From Listeria monocytogenes ATCC 19117 (GTDB lineage: Bacteria; Bacillota; Bacilli; Lactobacillales; Listeriaceae): a stretch of DNA of 64,000 bases. The stretch spans positions 124,001 through 188,000 of the forward strand of contig NC_018584.1 in the NCBI RefSeq assembly GCF_000307025.1, written 5' to 3'. Positions 53,033 to 64,000 of this stretch are shown piece after piece. The notes beneath the pieces are model-generated. The model had not been told where the DNA came from, did not search any database, and saw nothing but the letters and a program-made list of their open reading frames with translations. How positions within the stretch are numbered: position 1 is the first letter of the stretch; every line of letters begins with the position of its first letter. A program made the translations under genes and the position numbers.

Positions 53033-54298
53033 TTATTTCTTTTTAAATAAAAGTAATGGGGCGCTGATTAAAAGAAGCAATGCTCCGAAAATAGTTGTTG
53101 CTGTACTTTGATCTGTATCACCCGTTTTCGGTAAAGAATTATAAGTTGTTTTTTCTACTGAATTACTAGTAGTAACTTGATCCGTATTTGGTGTCACAAT
53201 GACTGGTTTATTTACTACAGGGTCAACTGGATCAACCGGATTTACTGGGTCAACCGGGTCAACTGGATTGACCGGATCAACTATAGGTGTTGGGGTAACG
53301 GTATCTTTTTTATAAATATAATCAACGGTTTGCGGGGTATCAGTGAAAGTACCAGTTGCATTTTTTGGTGTGGTTTCTAGAGTGTACCCGCTAATTTTTT
53401 TACTTGTAGATTGGTAATTACTATCGATAGTTCCCGTCAATGTGTCTGATTCTGCGAGTTTATTTCCATCGCTATCAAGATAGTTGACCGTTATGTTCGC
53501 TCCGGCTACAGGTGCCGGAGTTGCTACATGAACGGTGACATTTACAGTATTTGAGACGTTGCCAGCTTTATCGGTTGCTTGAACATTGACCGAGTAATCA
53601 CCACTCACTGCTAAATTAACTATGGAAGTAAAATTGCTTGTAAGACTAATAGTGGAGTCATAATTATCAGTAACGCTAGCATTAATGTCTGTTAAAAATT
53701 GCTCTTCGGTAACGTTGCTTCCAAGATTATACGTAACCTCTGTTTTATCTGCTTTGACAACTGGTGCGCTAATATCTTTTGGTTTTAAAGAGCCAGTAGA
53801 GGTAGATTTGTTACCAGCTTTGTCTTCGCTTGTAGCTGTTGCGGTCGCAACTAAAGAATCGATTTTTGCTTCCCCGCCTTCACCTGAATAAGAAGTTTTC
53901 CAGTCGAACTTTACTTTTGCTTTGGATAAACTATCCCAACTTGTTACTTTGTCGAATTTAAAAGTAACAGTGTTAGTGGAATTGTCAAAGCTAGTTGTCC
54001 CAACTTGGTTTGTAATGTCTTCCCCACCAACAGAAACCTGCAAGCCCGTATAGTTCATGCCAGTTGGTAGGGCTAATTTTATTTCCAGTTTATAGTCTTC
54101 CTGGGTTTGATTCGTTAAAGTTGGAAATGTAAGAGTGGATGTGTATTTATATGGGACATTCTCATTGGTATTTTGTAGTAATGCAATATTATTTGTATCG
54201 TGAGTATCAGCAAGTGCAGAAATAGGTGTAAGTGCTATTTGACTAGCTAGAGAACTTAAAACTATAAGGCTAGCGATAGTTTTTTTCTTATTAAACAT
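53033..54298 (-). CDS. LPXTG surface protein with Ig-like and MucBP domains
   Basis: 421 residues. Signal peptide (ending ALA), an N-terminal cohesin/adhesin-like region, a DUF5011 Ig-like domain (VVKADKTEVTYNLGSNV, about 180-255), a MucBP domain (ITVNYLDSDGNKLAES, to IYKK), a VDPVNPVDP spacer with a 9-bp period (53216-53283), and LPKTGD, a hydrophobic helix and KKK. By position it is lmo0175. The internalin-like and transposase genes I recall between lmo0170 and lmo0175 in EGD-e are absent. Confidence 0.88.
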   Translation of the reverse strand: MFNKKKTIASLIVLSSLASQIALTPISALADTHDTNNIALLQNTNENVPYKYTSTLTFPTLTNQTQEDYKLEIKLALPTGMNYTGLQVSVGGEDITNQVGTTSFDNSTNTVTFKFDKVTSWDSLSKAKVKFDWKTSYSGEGGEAKIDSLVATATATSEDKAGNKSTSTGSLKPKDISAPVVKADKTEVTYNLGSNVTEEQFLTDINASVTDNYDSTISLTSNFTSIVNLAVSGDYSVNVQATDKAGNVSNTVNVTVHVATPAPVAGANITVNYLDSDGNKLAESDTLTGTIDSNYQSTSKKISGYTLETTPKNATGTFTDTPQTVDYIYKKDTVTPTPIVDPVNPVDPVDPVNPVDPVDPVVNKPVIVTPNTDQVTTSNSVEKTTYNSLPKTGDTDQSTATTIFGALLLLISAPLLLFKKK

Positions 54299-54575
54299 TA
54301 TTTAAATAACCTCTTTCCTTGAATTGGAATTTAATGTAATTAAAGTATAGCACTCGATTTTGGGGCGTTAGTTTAATTCTAGTAGCATTAATATGGTATA
54401 TTTTGTCGAAATAATGACTAATGAGAATCATAAAAAGGTAAATCGTTAATTTAAACTTTAACAGTCAGCGCTATTAAGTACTTTTACTCAGAAAACCTCT
54501 ACCATCTTCTTGTTATTTCAGCTATAATGAAGTAATTGAAAACTAAATTAAAGGATTAACAAGGAGGAAAACGAT
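54299..54575. other. divergent intergenic region
   Basis: About 275 bases with promoters for the LPXTG gene and the second sugar transporter; TATAATG near 54522 is a likely -10 of the latter. Nothing else is seen. Confidence 0.4.
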
Positions 54576-55436
54576 TTGAACATTATGATTGCGCTGATTC
54601 CTGCATTACTCTGGGGAACAGTACCGCTAATTATTACAAAATTTGGCGGTTCAACAAGACAACAAACGATGGGAATGACACTAGGGGCACTCACTTTTGC
54701 GGTAATCGTTTTCTTCTTTACTGACCCAGTTTATACGCTTAAAACAGTAGGAATTAGTTTTATAACAGGGTGTTTATGGACTGTGGGTCAAATGTTCCAA
54801 CTGCAAGCATTCAAAATTATCGGTGTTTCAAAAGCAATGCCGATTTCTACAGGGATGCAATTAGTCGGAACAACACTTTGTGGGGTAATCTTATTTCATG
54901 AATGGGATACGACACTTCGGATTATTTTAGGTTTTATTGCACTTGCACTAATTGTTGGCGGGATTTTCTTAACATCCTATGCTGAAAAAGAAGAAGATGG
55001 AACTAACGCATTAAAACAAGGTTTAATCACATTATTCATATCTGCTTGTGGTTATGTTGGCTTAGTCGTTCTAATTCAAGGTTTCAAAATCGATGGAATT
55101 AACGCAATCTTGCCGCAAGCGATTGGGATGGTTTTAAGTGCGCTAATTATGACGCATAGCGGTGGTACGGAAAAACGTTTCAATAAACGAACACTCTTAC
55201 TTACTATTCCAGGGATAATCTGGGCGGCTGGGAACGTTGCGATGGTTCACGCTAACCAACTTGTTGGCGTTGCGACTGGTTTTTCACTTTCGCAACTCGG
55301 AGTTGTTATCTCAACTATTGGCGGAATCGTACTTTTAAAAGAAAAGAAAACACAAAAAGAAATGTTTTTTGTTATTGTGGGCGTAGTTTTAGTCGTTCTC
55401 GGCGGGATTTTAATCGGCGTTGCAAAAGGTGCTTAA
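54576..55436 (+). CDS. second GlcU-type sugar uptake protein
   Basis: 286 residues, ten helices, closely similar along its whole length to the protein at 50698 ([48 protein letters not shown]). TTG start with AAGGAGGAAAACGA 8 bases upstream. Confidence 0.88.
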   Translation: MNIMIALIPALLWGTVPLIITKFGGSTRQQTMGMTLGALTFAVIVFFFTDPVYTLKTVGISFITGCLWTVGQMFQLQAFKIIGVSKAMPISTGMQLVGTTLCGVILFHEWDTTLRIILGFIALALIVGGIFLTSYAEKEEDGTNALKQGLITLFISACGYVGLVVLIQGFKIDGINAILPQAIGMVLSALIMTHSGGTEKRFNKRTLLLTIPGIIWAAGNVAMVHANQLVGVATGFSLSQLGVVISTIGGIVLLKEKKTQKEMFFVIVGVVLVVLGGILIGVAKGA

Positions 55437-55465
55437 TTAATTATTTCGTTTAGCGCGAAAAATGA

Positions 55466-57502
<2,037 letters not shown>

Positions 57503-57507
57503 TAAAA

Positions 57508-57544
57508 ACGAGTCCTAATTCATTTGAGTTAGGGCTCCTTTTTT
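57508..57544 (+). terminator. intrinsic terminator of metG
   Basis: GAGTCCTAA pairs with TTAGGGCTC and is followed by CTTTTTTT. Confidence 0.8.
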
Positions 57545-57572
57545 TCGCCTAAAAAAACTTTTAAAAAAAAGA

Positions 57573-57601
57573 TTGCATATTGCAAACGATTACAATATAA
57601 T
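57573..57601 (+). promoter_or_regulatory. sigma-A promoter of the sugar operon
   Basis: TTGCAT (57573-57578) and perfect TATAAT (57596-57601), spaced by 17 bases. A cre box occupies most of the spacer. Confidence 0.75.
57580..57595. promoter_or_regulatory. perfect CcpA cre site
   Basis: TTGCAAACGATTACAA matches WTGNAARCGNWWWCAW at every specified position. It lies between -35 and -10, so CcpA binding should block RNA polymerase when preferred sugars are available. Confidence 0.85.
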
Positions 57602-57609
57602 GTAACTAT

Positions 57610-57638
57610 ACTTACTTAATTCATTGAACGAAGTAAGT
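57610..57638. promoter_or_regulatory. candidate ROK-regulator operator
   Basis: ACTTACTT (57610-57617) and AAGTAAGT (57631-57638) form an 8-bp inverted repeat 13 bases apart, located just downstream of the transcription start. The architecture resembles XylR operators. Confidence 0.6.
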
Positions 57639-57666
57639 GGTCGGACAGAAGTAAAGGAGCCTGAAA

Positions 57667-58881
57667 ATGGATATCTTAAGAAAAGGGAATAAAGACTTAA
57701 TTAAAGACATAAACCGCTACACCGTGCTGAATTTAATCCGTGAAAAAGGAGAAATCACGCGGACTGAGATAGCCAAAAAATGCGATTTTGGGATGTCTAC
57801 ATTAACGTATATTTTAGATGATTTACAGCAAGAAGGCATTATTTTGGAAGGTGCCGAAACATCATCTACTGGAGGCAGACGTGCCAAGTTAGTTAGATTT
57901 AATAAAGATTATGGATTTGTTGTTAGTGTCAAAGTTGAAGAGGAACAACTTCTTTTTGCGTTGACCGATTTAAATGCAGAAATCATGGAAAATACTTCTA
58001 TACCATTTTCCTCAGAGAAAAAACCAGAAGAAGCGATTGAGTTAATTGCTAAAAATGTGAAAAAGATGTGTGAAAACAGAGATATGAACCATTTGCTAGG
58101 AGTTGGAATTGCGATTTCCGGCCTAGTTAATCGTAGAAAAGGAACAGTTATCCGCTCTACTATGTTAGGGTGGGAAAATGTCGCTTTAGAAGCAATGCTA
58201 CATGCTTACTTCCCAGATATTCCAGTGTACGTAGATAAAAATATAAACTGCTACACACTCGCGGAACTATGGTTAGGTGAAGGAAAACAATCAAATAATT
58301 TTGCAACAGTTTCCGTTGGAGCTGGACTTGGTTTATCCGTTGTTATTAATCGTCAAATTTATTATGGTGCACAGGGTGGAGCCGGTGAATTTGGACATAC
58401 AACGATTCAACCGGGCGGATACAAATGTCACTGTGGTCAAAAAGGATGCTTAGAAATGTACGCATCCGAATTTTATTTCCGAAATCGTGGCGAAGAATTA
58501 AAAGAAGCTTATCCAACATCAGAATTAAAGGATTTTCATTTTGATAAAGTAGCAAAAAGTGCTCGAGCTGGAGACGAAATGGCGACGGAACTTATGGGTA
58601 AAATGGGTGAATATTTAGGATACGGGATTCGAAATATTATTAATACCTTCAATCCGGAAAAAGTTATCATTGTCGGTGAAGGCTTGCACCATAGAGACTT
58701 ATTCTTAACTAAAATTGATGAAATTGCTTCACAAAACTTTTTTTCAGGGGCTGGCTTTGAAACGGAAATTACTACAACTTCTTTAGAGGATCCTGCATGG
58801 TTACAAGGTGCGGCTTTACTAGTCATTCACCAATTATTCCAAGTGCCAATCTATGAAGAAGAACAAACGTTACTACGTTAA
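57667..58881 (+). CDS. ROK-family (XylR/NagC-like) regulator
   Basis: 404 residues. N-terminal winged HTH (about 10-75; ITRTEIAKKCDFGMSTLTYI), then a ROK kinase-like domain with GVGIAISGLVNRRKG, GAGEFGHTTIQPGGYKCHCGQKGCLEMYAS (zinc site). First gene of the operon, presumably autoregulated by the operator upstream. It is expected to sense the sugar imported by the adjacent ABC system. Confidence 0.88.
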   Translation: MDILRKGNKDLIKDINRYTVLNLIREKGEITRTEIAKKCDFGMSTLTYILDDLQQEGIILEGAETSSTGGRRAKLVRFNKDYGFVVSVKVEEEQLLFALTDLNAEIMENTSIPFSSEKKPEEAIELIAKNVKKMCENRDMNHLLGVGIAISGLVNRRKGTVIRSTMLGWENVALEAMLHAYFPDIPVYVDKNINCYTLAELWLGEGKQSNNFATVSVGAGLGLSVVINRQIYYGAQGGAGEFGHTTIQPGGYKCHCGQKGCLEMYASEFYFRNRGEELKEAYPTSELKDFHFDKVAKSARAGDEMATELMGKMGEYLGYGIRNIINTFNPEKVIIVGEGLHHRDLFLTKIDEIASQNFFSGAGFETEITTTSLEDPAWLQGAALLVIHQLFQVPIYEEEQTLLR

Positions 58882-58916
58882 AAAGAACATAAACTATTTC
58901 AGGAGGTTATTTTTAC

Positions 58917-59795
58917 ATGGTTGGTATGACTAGAAAGAAAACACTCTTTTGGCTATGCATATTCTTGCTACCCAATTTACTAGGTTTTCTCATTTTTATT
59001 GCAATCCCAATCCTTGGCTCGCTTGGTATTAGTTTTACCGATTGGGACTTAGTGAGTACTATTCACTTTACTGGATTTGAAAATTACAAAAGGCTATTTA
59101 ATGACCCAGAATTTTGGAAATCGTTTAGAAATACAATCACGTTCATCATCGGTTATTTGCCTAGTGTAATGATTCTTGGCCTAGCGTGTGCCTTGATGTT
59201 GAACCAAAAAATCAAACTAAGACCATTTTTCCGAGCAGTGTACTTCTTACCCGTAATCACTTCATGGGTAGCTGTTTCACTCGTTTGGAAATGGCTGTTC
59301 AATCCTTCATACGGTTTGATCAATTACTTCTTATCTTTAATTGGTATTGCAGGGCCCAACTGGTTAACAGATCCACAAACGGCGATGATTGCAGTTATTA
59401 TTACTAGTGCGTGGAAAGATATTGGTTTCGTTATGGTACTATTCCTTGGTGGATTGCAAAATATTTCACCATCGTATTACGAAGCTGCCAATATGGACGG
59501 AGCATCAAAACTTCGCCAATTATTCTCTATTACTATCCCGCTTCTTACTCCTACTACATTCTTTGTGACGATAATTTCGCTTATCAACTCATTCCAGGTG
59601 TTTGACCAAGTGATGATTATGACAGAAGGTGGTCCAAGTGGAGCGACAATGACCCTAGTCCAAAATATTTACAACCATGCATTTAGATACTTCGAAATGG
59701 GCTATGCTTCCGCGATGAGTTGGATATTGTTTATTGTTATTTTCATCATTACAATTATTCAAAATAAACTTCAAAAAAGGTGGTCCAATTACTAA
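58917..59795 (+). CDS. sugar ABC transporter permease (MalF/UgpA type)
   Basis: 292 residues, six helices. EAA loop YYEAANMDGASKLRQLFSITIPLL is present. AGGAGG lies 10 bases before the ATG. The stop and the next start overlap (TAATG). Confidence 0.9.
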   Translation: MVGMTRKKTLFWLCIFLLPNLLGFLIFIAIPILGSLGISFTDWDLVSTIHFTGFENYKRLFNDPEFWKSFRNTITFIIGYLPSVMILGLACALMLNQKIKLRPFFRAVYFLPVITSWVAVSLVWKWLFNPSYGLINYFLSLIGIAGPNWLTDPQTAMIAVIITSAWKDIGFVMVLFLGGLQNISPSYYEAANMDGASKLRQLFSITIPLLTPTTFFVTIISLINSFQVFDQVMIMTEGGPSGATMTLVQNIYNHAFRYFEMGYASAMSWILFIVIFIITIIQNKLQKRWSNY

Positions 59796-60643
59796 TGAAA
59801 ACAGAAAAAAGTGGTTCACCAAAATGGCAACTATTTAAAAATATTCTTACCTATACAATCATCTGTCTTGGTGGAATTATCATGCTTATGCCGTTTGTTT
59901 GGATGGTATCAACTGCATTCAAAACAGGCGCAGCGAACATGGTATTACCGCCGCAATTTATTCCTAAAGAACCGACAACTGCGAACTTCACTCAAGTATT
60001 TGAAATGTTCCCAATGTTGCGATTTTTAGTTAACTCCGTGGTCGTTGCAGTTGTAACGACACTTGGTCAAATGCTGTTTTGTTCAATGGCAGCGTATGCT
60101 TTTGCCAGAATTCCTTTCTGGGGTCGCGATAAATTATTTTTACTTTACTTAGCAACAATGATGGTGCCAGCTCAAGTTACAATGATTCCGCAGTTTATCT
60201 TGATGAAACAATTTGGCTGGTTGGATTCGTATGCTGGTTTGATTGTACCCGCACTATTCAGCGTTTTTGGGACATTCTTATTACGTCAAGCATTCATGGG
60301 AATTCCGAAAGAGCTAGAAGAAGCTGCATTCATGGACGGTGCCAATCATTTTACTATTTTCCGAAAAGTTATCTTACCACTTGCAAAACCTACTTTTGCG
60401 ACACTCGGAATTTTAACTTTTATGCAATCTTGGAACAGTTATTTATGGCCATTAATCGTGACAAGTTCACAAGAAATGGCAACTTTACCTTTAGGATTAT
60501 CTCTTTTACAAGGTAGATATGGAACGAATTATGGCTTAATGATGGCGGGTGTACTAATTAGTGTTATCCCGATTCTAGCAGTGTACCTTTTTGCTCAAAA
60601 ATATTTCATCCAAGGAATGGCAATGAGCGGAATGAAAGAATAA
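59795..60643 (+). CDS. sugar ABC transporter permease (MalG/UgpE type)
   Basis: About 282 residues, six helices, with EAA loop ELEEAAFMDGANHFTIFRKVILPL. ATG 59795 overlaps the previous stop and replaces the in-frame start at 59780. Forms the heterodimeric channel with its neighbour. No ATPase gene is in the window; a shared MsmK-type ATPase is likely. Confidence 0.9.
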   Translation: MKTEKSGSPKWQLFKNILTYTIICLGGIIMLMPFVWMVSTAFKTGAANMVLPPQFIPKEPTTANFTQVFEMFPMLRFLVNSVVVAVVTTLGQMLFCSMAAYAFARIPFWGRDKLFLLYLATMMVPAQVTMIPQFILMKQFGWLDSYAGLIVPALFSVFGTFLLRQAFMGIPKELEEAAFMDGANHFTIFRKVILPLAKPTFATLGILTFMQSWNSYLWPLIVTSSQEMATLPLGLSLLQGRYGTNYGLMMAGVLISVIPILAVYLFAQKYFIQGMAMSGMKE

Positions 60644-60670
60644 AAAACCAACAAAAAAGGAGTGTTACAA

Positions 60671-61927
60671 ATGAAAAAAGGTTTATTATTGTTAATGGTA
60701 GTTGTACTGTCTGTATTTGGTCTTTCGGCTTGCGGCGGTGGCAGTAGTAGTGGCGATAAAACAGAAATAACGTATTATCAATTCTCTGCACCAGCTGATG
60801 GAAAAGCACTTGATGAAATGGTAAAAGAATTTGAAAAGCAAAACCCGGATATTAAAGTAAACGTTCAAACAATCGCATTTAATGATTACTTCACGAAGCT
60901 GCAAACGCAAATCGCAGGTGGAGATGCTCCAGATGCTTTTGAACTTAACTACGAAACATTCATGCAATACGCCGAAAAAGGTGTTCTTGCAGATTTAACA
61001 AGCTATATCGAAAAAGATAAAGATTTTGATCCATCTACACTTAACAAACAAGCCTATGATGCTTTCAAATATGATGGTAAACAATACGGAATGGTAGAAA
61101 GTTTCTCCAACGTTGTAACAATTTACAATAAAGACCTTTTTGATAAAGCCGGCGTTGAATATCCGACAGCTGACTGGACTTGGAAAGACGAAGAAGCGGC
61201 AGCAAAAAAATTAACAGATGCTAAAAATAAAGTTTGGGGAACTTCCCAACCAGTAACAATGAACGAATTCTACAAAGTAGCAGCGCAAAATGGTGGTTCG
61301 ATTTTCAACGAAGACTTAACGAAAACAACTATCAACAGTCCTGAAAATGTGGCAGCATTAACTCACTTAACAAATGAAGTAACAGATTCAAAAGTGGCGC
61401 CTTCACCAGCTGATTTATCTGGCCAATTACCAGAAGATTTATTTATGAATGGTCAAATCGCAATGCTTCACACCGGTATTTGGTTGTTCGATATGTTCCA
61501 AGATGCTCCGTTCAAATGGGATGTACAAGTAGAAGCAGGAAACACGCAAAAAGCAACTCACTTCTTCGCAAACGGCATTGGTGTTTCTAAAGACTCCGAT
61601 AAAAAAGAAGCAGCTTTCAAATTCGCTTCCTTCATGAGCGCGAACGAAGAAGCAGCGAAAATCAGAATTGATAATAACTGGGAACTTCCAGCGACTGAAA
61701 ACAAAGAGATTTTACAACCATATTTAGATGCAACTCCTCCAGATAACAGAGAAGCAGTATTCGAATCTCTACAATATATGGTATTACCTCCAGTTGTAAA
61801 AGATTGGAACAAAATCAGTGATTATACAAACTCTGAATTCGAAAAAGTATTAAATGGCGATTCTACTCCAGAAAAAGCACTGAAAAACAGCGAAGACAAC
61901 ATCAACAAAACAATGGGATTTAAATAA
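60671..61927 (+). CDS. sugar-binding lipoprotein (SBP family 1)
   Basis: About 418 residues. Lipoprotein signal with lipobox LSAC followed by a Gly/Ser spacer. Family 1 binding-protein features: TYYQFSAPADG, KLQTQIAGGDAPDAFELN, and FLMNGQIAMLHTGIW-type segment. The ATG at 60671 is used rather than the GTG at 60662. By position it is lmo0181; the associated GH31 enzyme suggests alpha-glucosides as ligand (inference). Confidence 0.9.
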   Translation: MKKGLLLLMVVVLSVFGLSACGGGSSSGDKTEITYYQFSAPADGKALDEMVKEFEKQNPDIKVNVQTIAFNDYFTKLQTQIAGGDAPDAFELNYETFMQYAEKGVLADLTSYIEKDKDFDPSTLNKQAYDAFKYDGKQYGMVESFSNVVTIYNKDLFDKAGVEYPTADWTWKDEEAAAKKLTDAKNKVWGTSQPVTMNEFYKVAAQNGGSIFNEDLTKTTINSPENVAALTHLTNEVTDSKVAPSPADLSGQLPEDLFMNGQIAMLHTGIWLFDMFQDAPFKWDVQVEAGNTQKATHFFANGIGVSKDSDKKEAAFKFASFMSANEEAAKIRIDNNWELPATENKEILQPYLDATPPDNREAVFESLQYMVLPPVVKDWNKISDYTNSEFEKVLNGDSTPEKALKNSEDNINKTMGFK

Positions 61928-61934
61928 GTAAAAC

Positions 61935-61986
61935 GAGTGGCAGGGACGTTTGTAAGTATCTTTACAAATTAGACTGCCACTTTAGT
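61935..61986 (+). terminator. intercistronic hairpin
   Basis: AGTGGCAG pairs with CTGCCACT across a long loop with an internal GTAAGTATCTTTAC stem, followed by TTAGT. It is probably a partial terminator or mRNA-stability element. Confidence 0.5.
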
Positions 61987-62009
61987 ATATCCAAGAAAGG
62001 AAATAGAAC

Positions 62010-64000
62010 ATGTCTAAATTCACAAAATTAATGCAGGGTTACTTGCATTTAATAGAAGGAAAAAACGAAAAAATCAAACCAATCCTGCTGGAAACAAAAC
62101 CTAACTTTACAACTGATTCAGTCCTTGAAACCGCTTCTTGGCTATGGCTTAGCAGTAAAATCAATCATTATGATAGAGAAGAAGTAGAGCCAGTAATTGC
62201 ATTTTTAGTTGAAAACTGGAATCGTCCTGAAAAGTCTATTTGGGGTTCAGCTGAAAATGATATTTATTTAGCAACTATTTCAAGTGTATACTCTGCATTA
62301 TTAGATGTGAAAAACACTTTTCCAAAACCGGAGTTACAACAAACGATTACAATTATCCGCGACTATTGTTTTGATAATTTATTAAAAGGCGATAGCATTC
62401 TTACTGGTTTTAACACGCGGAAAGTGTCAACCGACCAGCTTTTATCCGTGCTTCCGTTTGGTCTATTTTCGCCTGAAGATCTTGTAATGGTGGCGGCTGT
62501 TGGCAAAATGGAACAACAATTAGTGCAAGATGATGGGGTATTGCCTTATTCAGGAGCACCAAGAGTTAATTCCTTTGCAACGGCTCTAATGGCGCTATAT
62601 TTCTTAGAAAAAAGTGACCAAGATAAAGCTTTACACTATTTGAATATGGCAATGAAGATGGAAGATAATGACGAACTTGGCGCGATTTTTATTGAAATTA
62701 ACCAAGCATTCCGGGCGATGGAAAGTGAAGTGACAGCGCATATTTCACACGATCCTTTTGGGCATGAAAATCGCTATGAGCAACAGTTAACTGAACGCAC
62801 GCCACATTATCCCGAAACAGAAATGCATTTTTCGGCTGCGTGTGAAGTTATTTCTGAAGTCGAACCAATCCAAGTCGAACTCGTCTTAAAAGAGAAAGAC
62901 TGGACCATTCTATGTGAGAAGAAAGAAAAAAATGATGTCCAAATCTGGGAAGCGCTCGTTCCACCGTTAGAAGAAGTTGGCGAGTATACGTATTATTTCC
63001 GGGCAACAATGAAAGACCAAACCACTTTGACATCAGATGATTATACAGTCGAACCAATTTGGAAACACTGGTCAGAGGAAGCGGCAGTTTGTGAAACAGA
63101 GCAAGGCTTAATGGTTTTATTTAAAGAAAATCCATCAAGTATCATCCCGGTCGAGTTCACCGCGAAATCAGATGAACTTGTAATCGGATTAAAACCTTCA
63201 TTTGAAGCGAGCAATGTTAAAACAAAATCATCCGGCCAATTGAAAAAAGATGATTTAGAGATTATCGTTTCAAACAATCCAGTGCGTCTCGAAGTACATT
63301 TTAAAGGCAAATTAATTCTAGAATCGCATAAAATTTACCCAGCGTTACAGTGGTATACAGATAAGACTGGCGCAATCAACAAAGTGAAACTGCATTTAGA
63401 TGCTCCGAAAGAAGAAGAGTATTACGGCTTCGGTGAACGATACAATGCATTAGGTCAGCGCGGGAATGTGCTTGATTGTTTTGTTTATAATCAATACCGT
63501 GATCAAGGAACAAGAACCTACATCCCGATGCCGTTTTATCATACGAATCGTGATTATAGTGTGTTCGTTGATACCGCTCGTTACACAAGTTTTGATTTAG
63601 GTAACCAACTAGCGGACAAGCATACAATTACAGTAGAAATAAATGGCTGTGACACAGATATTTGTCTTTTAATGGGAGATATTCGTAGTGCAGTAGCAAA
63701 TTATATGAAGAAAACTGGGAAACCGGCGATGGTGCCAGTTTGGGCGCTTGGGCCGTGGATGTCTAGTAACAACTGGGACCGTGAATCTGTCGTTCGAACA
63801 GAAGTGGAAACAACGCAAGAATTGCAAATCCCATCAACCGTTGTCGTGTTAGAACAATGGAGCGATGAAGCGACTTATTATATGTTCAATGACGCCGAAT
63901 ATGACGAAAAAGCCCCATTTGAAGCATATAATTACGATGAAATTAGATTCCCTTCATGGGGTAGATGGCCAGATCCAAAAGGGATGGTTGACTATATCCA
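62010..64000 (+). CDS. GH31 alpha-glycosidase with N-terminal helical domain (3' end outside window)
   Basis: Open from the ATG (AAGAAAGGAAATAGAAC upstream) to the window end: 663 codons, no stop. The first ~250 residues are helical (LETASWLWLSSKINHY, VNSFATALMALYFLEK), resembling an alpha/alpha-toroid. A beta-rich domain follows, then GH31 N-terminal features (EEEYYGFGERYNALGQRG) and the start of the catalytic barrel (VPVWALGPWMSSNNWDRE, PSTVVVLEQW). The catalytic Asp residues lie beyond the window. By position it is lmo0182, annotated from memory as an alpha-xylosidase-like GH31 enzyme. Confidence 0.88.
   Translation, partial: MSKFTKLMQGYLHLIEGKNEKIKPILLETKPNFTTDSVLETASWLWLSSKINHYDREEVEPVIAFLVENWNRPEKSIWGSAENDIYLATISSVYSALLDVKNTFPKPELQQTITIIRDYCFDNLLKGDSILTGFNTRKVSTDQLLSVLPFGLFSPEDLVMVAAVGKMEQQLVQDDGVLPYSGAPRVNSFATALMALYFLEKSDQDKALHYLNMAMKMEDNDELGAIFIEINQAFRAMESEVTAHISHDPFGHENRYEQQLTERTPHYPETEMHFSAACEVISEVEPIQVELVLKEKDWTILCEKKEKNDVQIWEALVPPLEEVGEYTYYFRATMKDQTTLTSDDYTVEPIWKHWSEEAAVCETEQGLMVLFKENPSSIIPVEFTAKSDELVIGLKPSFEASNVKTKSSGQLKKDDLEIIVSNNPVRLEVHFKGKLILESHKIYPALQWYTDKTGAINKVKLHLDAPKEEEYYGFGERYNALGQRGNVLDCFVYNQYRDQGTRTYIPMPFYHTNRDYSVFVDTARYTSFDLGNQLADKHTITVEINGCDTDICLLMGDIRSAVANYMKKTGKPAMVPVWALGPWMSSNNWDRESVVRTEVETTQELQIPSTVVVLEQWSDEATYYMFNDAEYDEKAPFEAYNYDEIRFPSWGRWPDPKGMVDYI

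Noticed and set aside
53177..53380. Plus-strand WVNRVNWIDRIN-type frame
   Set aside because: Shadow of the 9-bp VDP/NP repeat of the LPXTG gene.

Overview
The window reads as a Listeria chromosome, most likely L. monocytogenes or a very close relative. The codon usage is low-GC Firmicute. The gene order matches my memory of the lmo0107-lmo0182 stretch: the lma/monocin locus, the cysteine transport protein operon, the zinc operon, holB-ricT-yabA-yabB-yazA-rsmI-abrB, metG and the ROK/sugar ABC operon. Family and gene names come from reading the proteins and from memory of Listeria and Bacillus; no database was searched.

Layout. 1-2968 (minus): a pair of ABC half-exporters, the downstream one interrupted by an in-frame stop codon. 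3087-6549: an AraC regulator, an HSL-type esterase, a c-di-GMP phosphodiesterase and a convergent Crp/Fnr-type regulator. 6736-17530: a complete phage-tail bacteriocin (monocin, F-type tailocin) cassette. It has a CI-like repressor and ImmA-like partner facing left, and lmaDCBA, tail chaperones (with a programmed -1 frameshift site), tape measure, baseplate and fibre genes, holin and amidase facing right. No capsid, terminase or integrase gene is present.

17534-26992: a wall-anchored 5'-nucleotidase, a second EAL phosphodiesterase, an IMP dehydrogenase paralogue, two small stress-type genes, and an S-box (SAM) riboswitch in front of a peptide/cysteine-source ABC transporter (ctaP plus two permeases). 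27150-32093: a type VII secretion LXG toxin locus with two small helical partner genes, an LXG toxin with a variable C-terminal tip, and a downstream array of immunity genes, an orphan toxin tip and decayed modules. 32226-36517: an oligopeptide-binding lipoprotein and a Zur-box-controlled zinc ABC transporter.

36521-45866: a Crp-like regulator, a RecB-nuclease/XPD-helicase fusion, a HAD phosphatase, two tandem LPXTG adhesins with SpaA/CnaB repeats, and an RsbR-type stressosome paralogue with altered phosphorylation sites. 46083-50584: the conserved DNA polymerase delta-prime to AbrB housekeeping block. 50698-57502: two GlcU-type sugar transporters, a DUF1254/DUF1214 protein, another LPXTG protein and methionyl-tRNA synthetase. 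57573-64000: a carbon-catabolite-controlled operon of ROK regulator, sugar ABC permeases, binding protein and the start of a GH31 alpha-glycosidase that runs off the window.

Functional themes. Two systems aimed at other bacteria (the monocin and the LXG toxin array) sit in an otherwise syntenic chromosome. Regulatory sites readable directly from sequence include: a phage-like switch region with three related operators placed in the spacers of opposing promoters; a SAM riboswitch with its terminator; a perfect Zur box; and a perfect cre box inside the -35/-10 spacer of the sugar operon.
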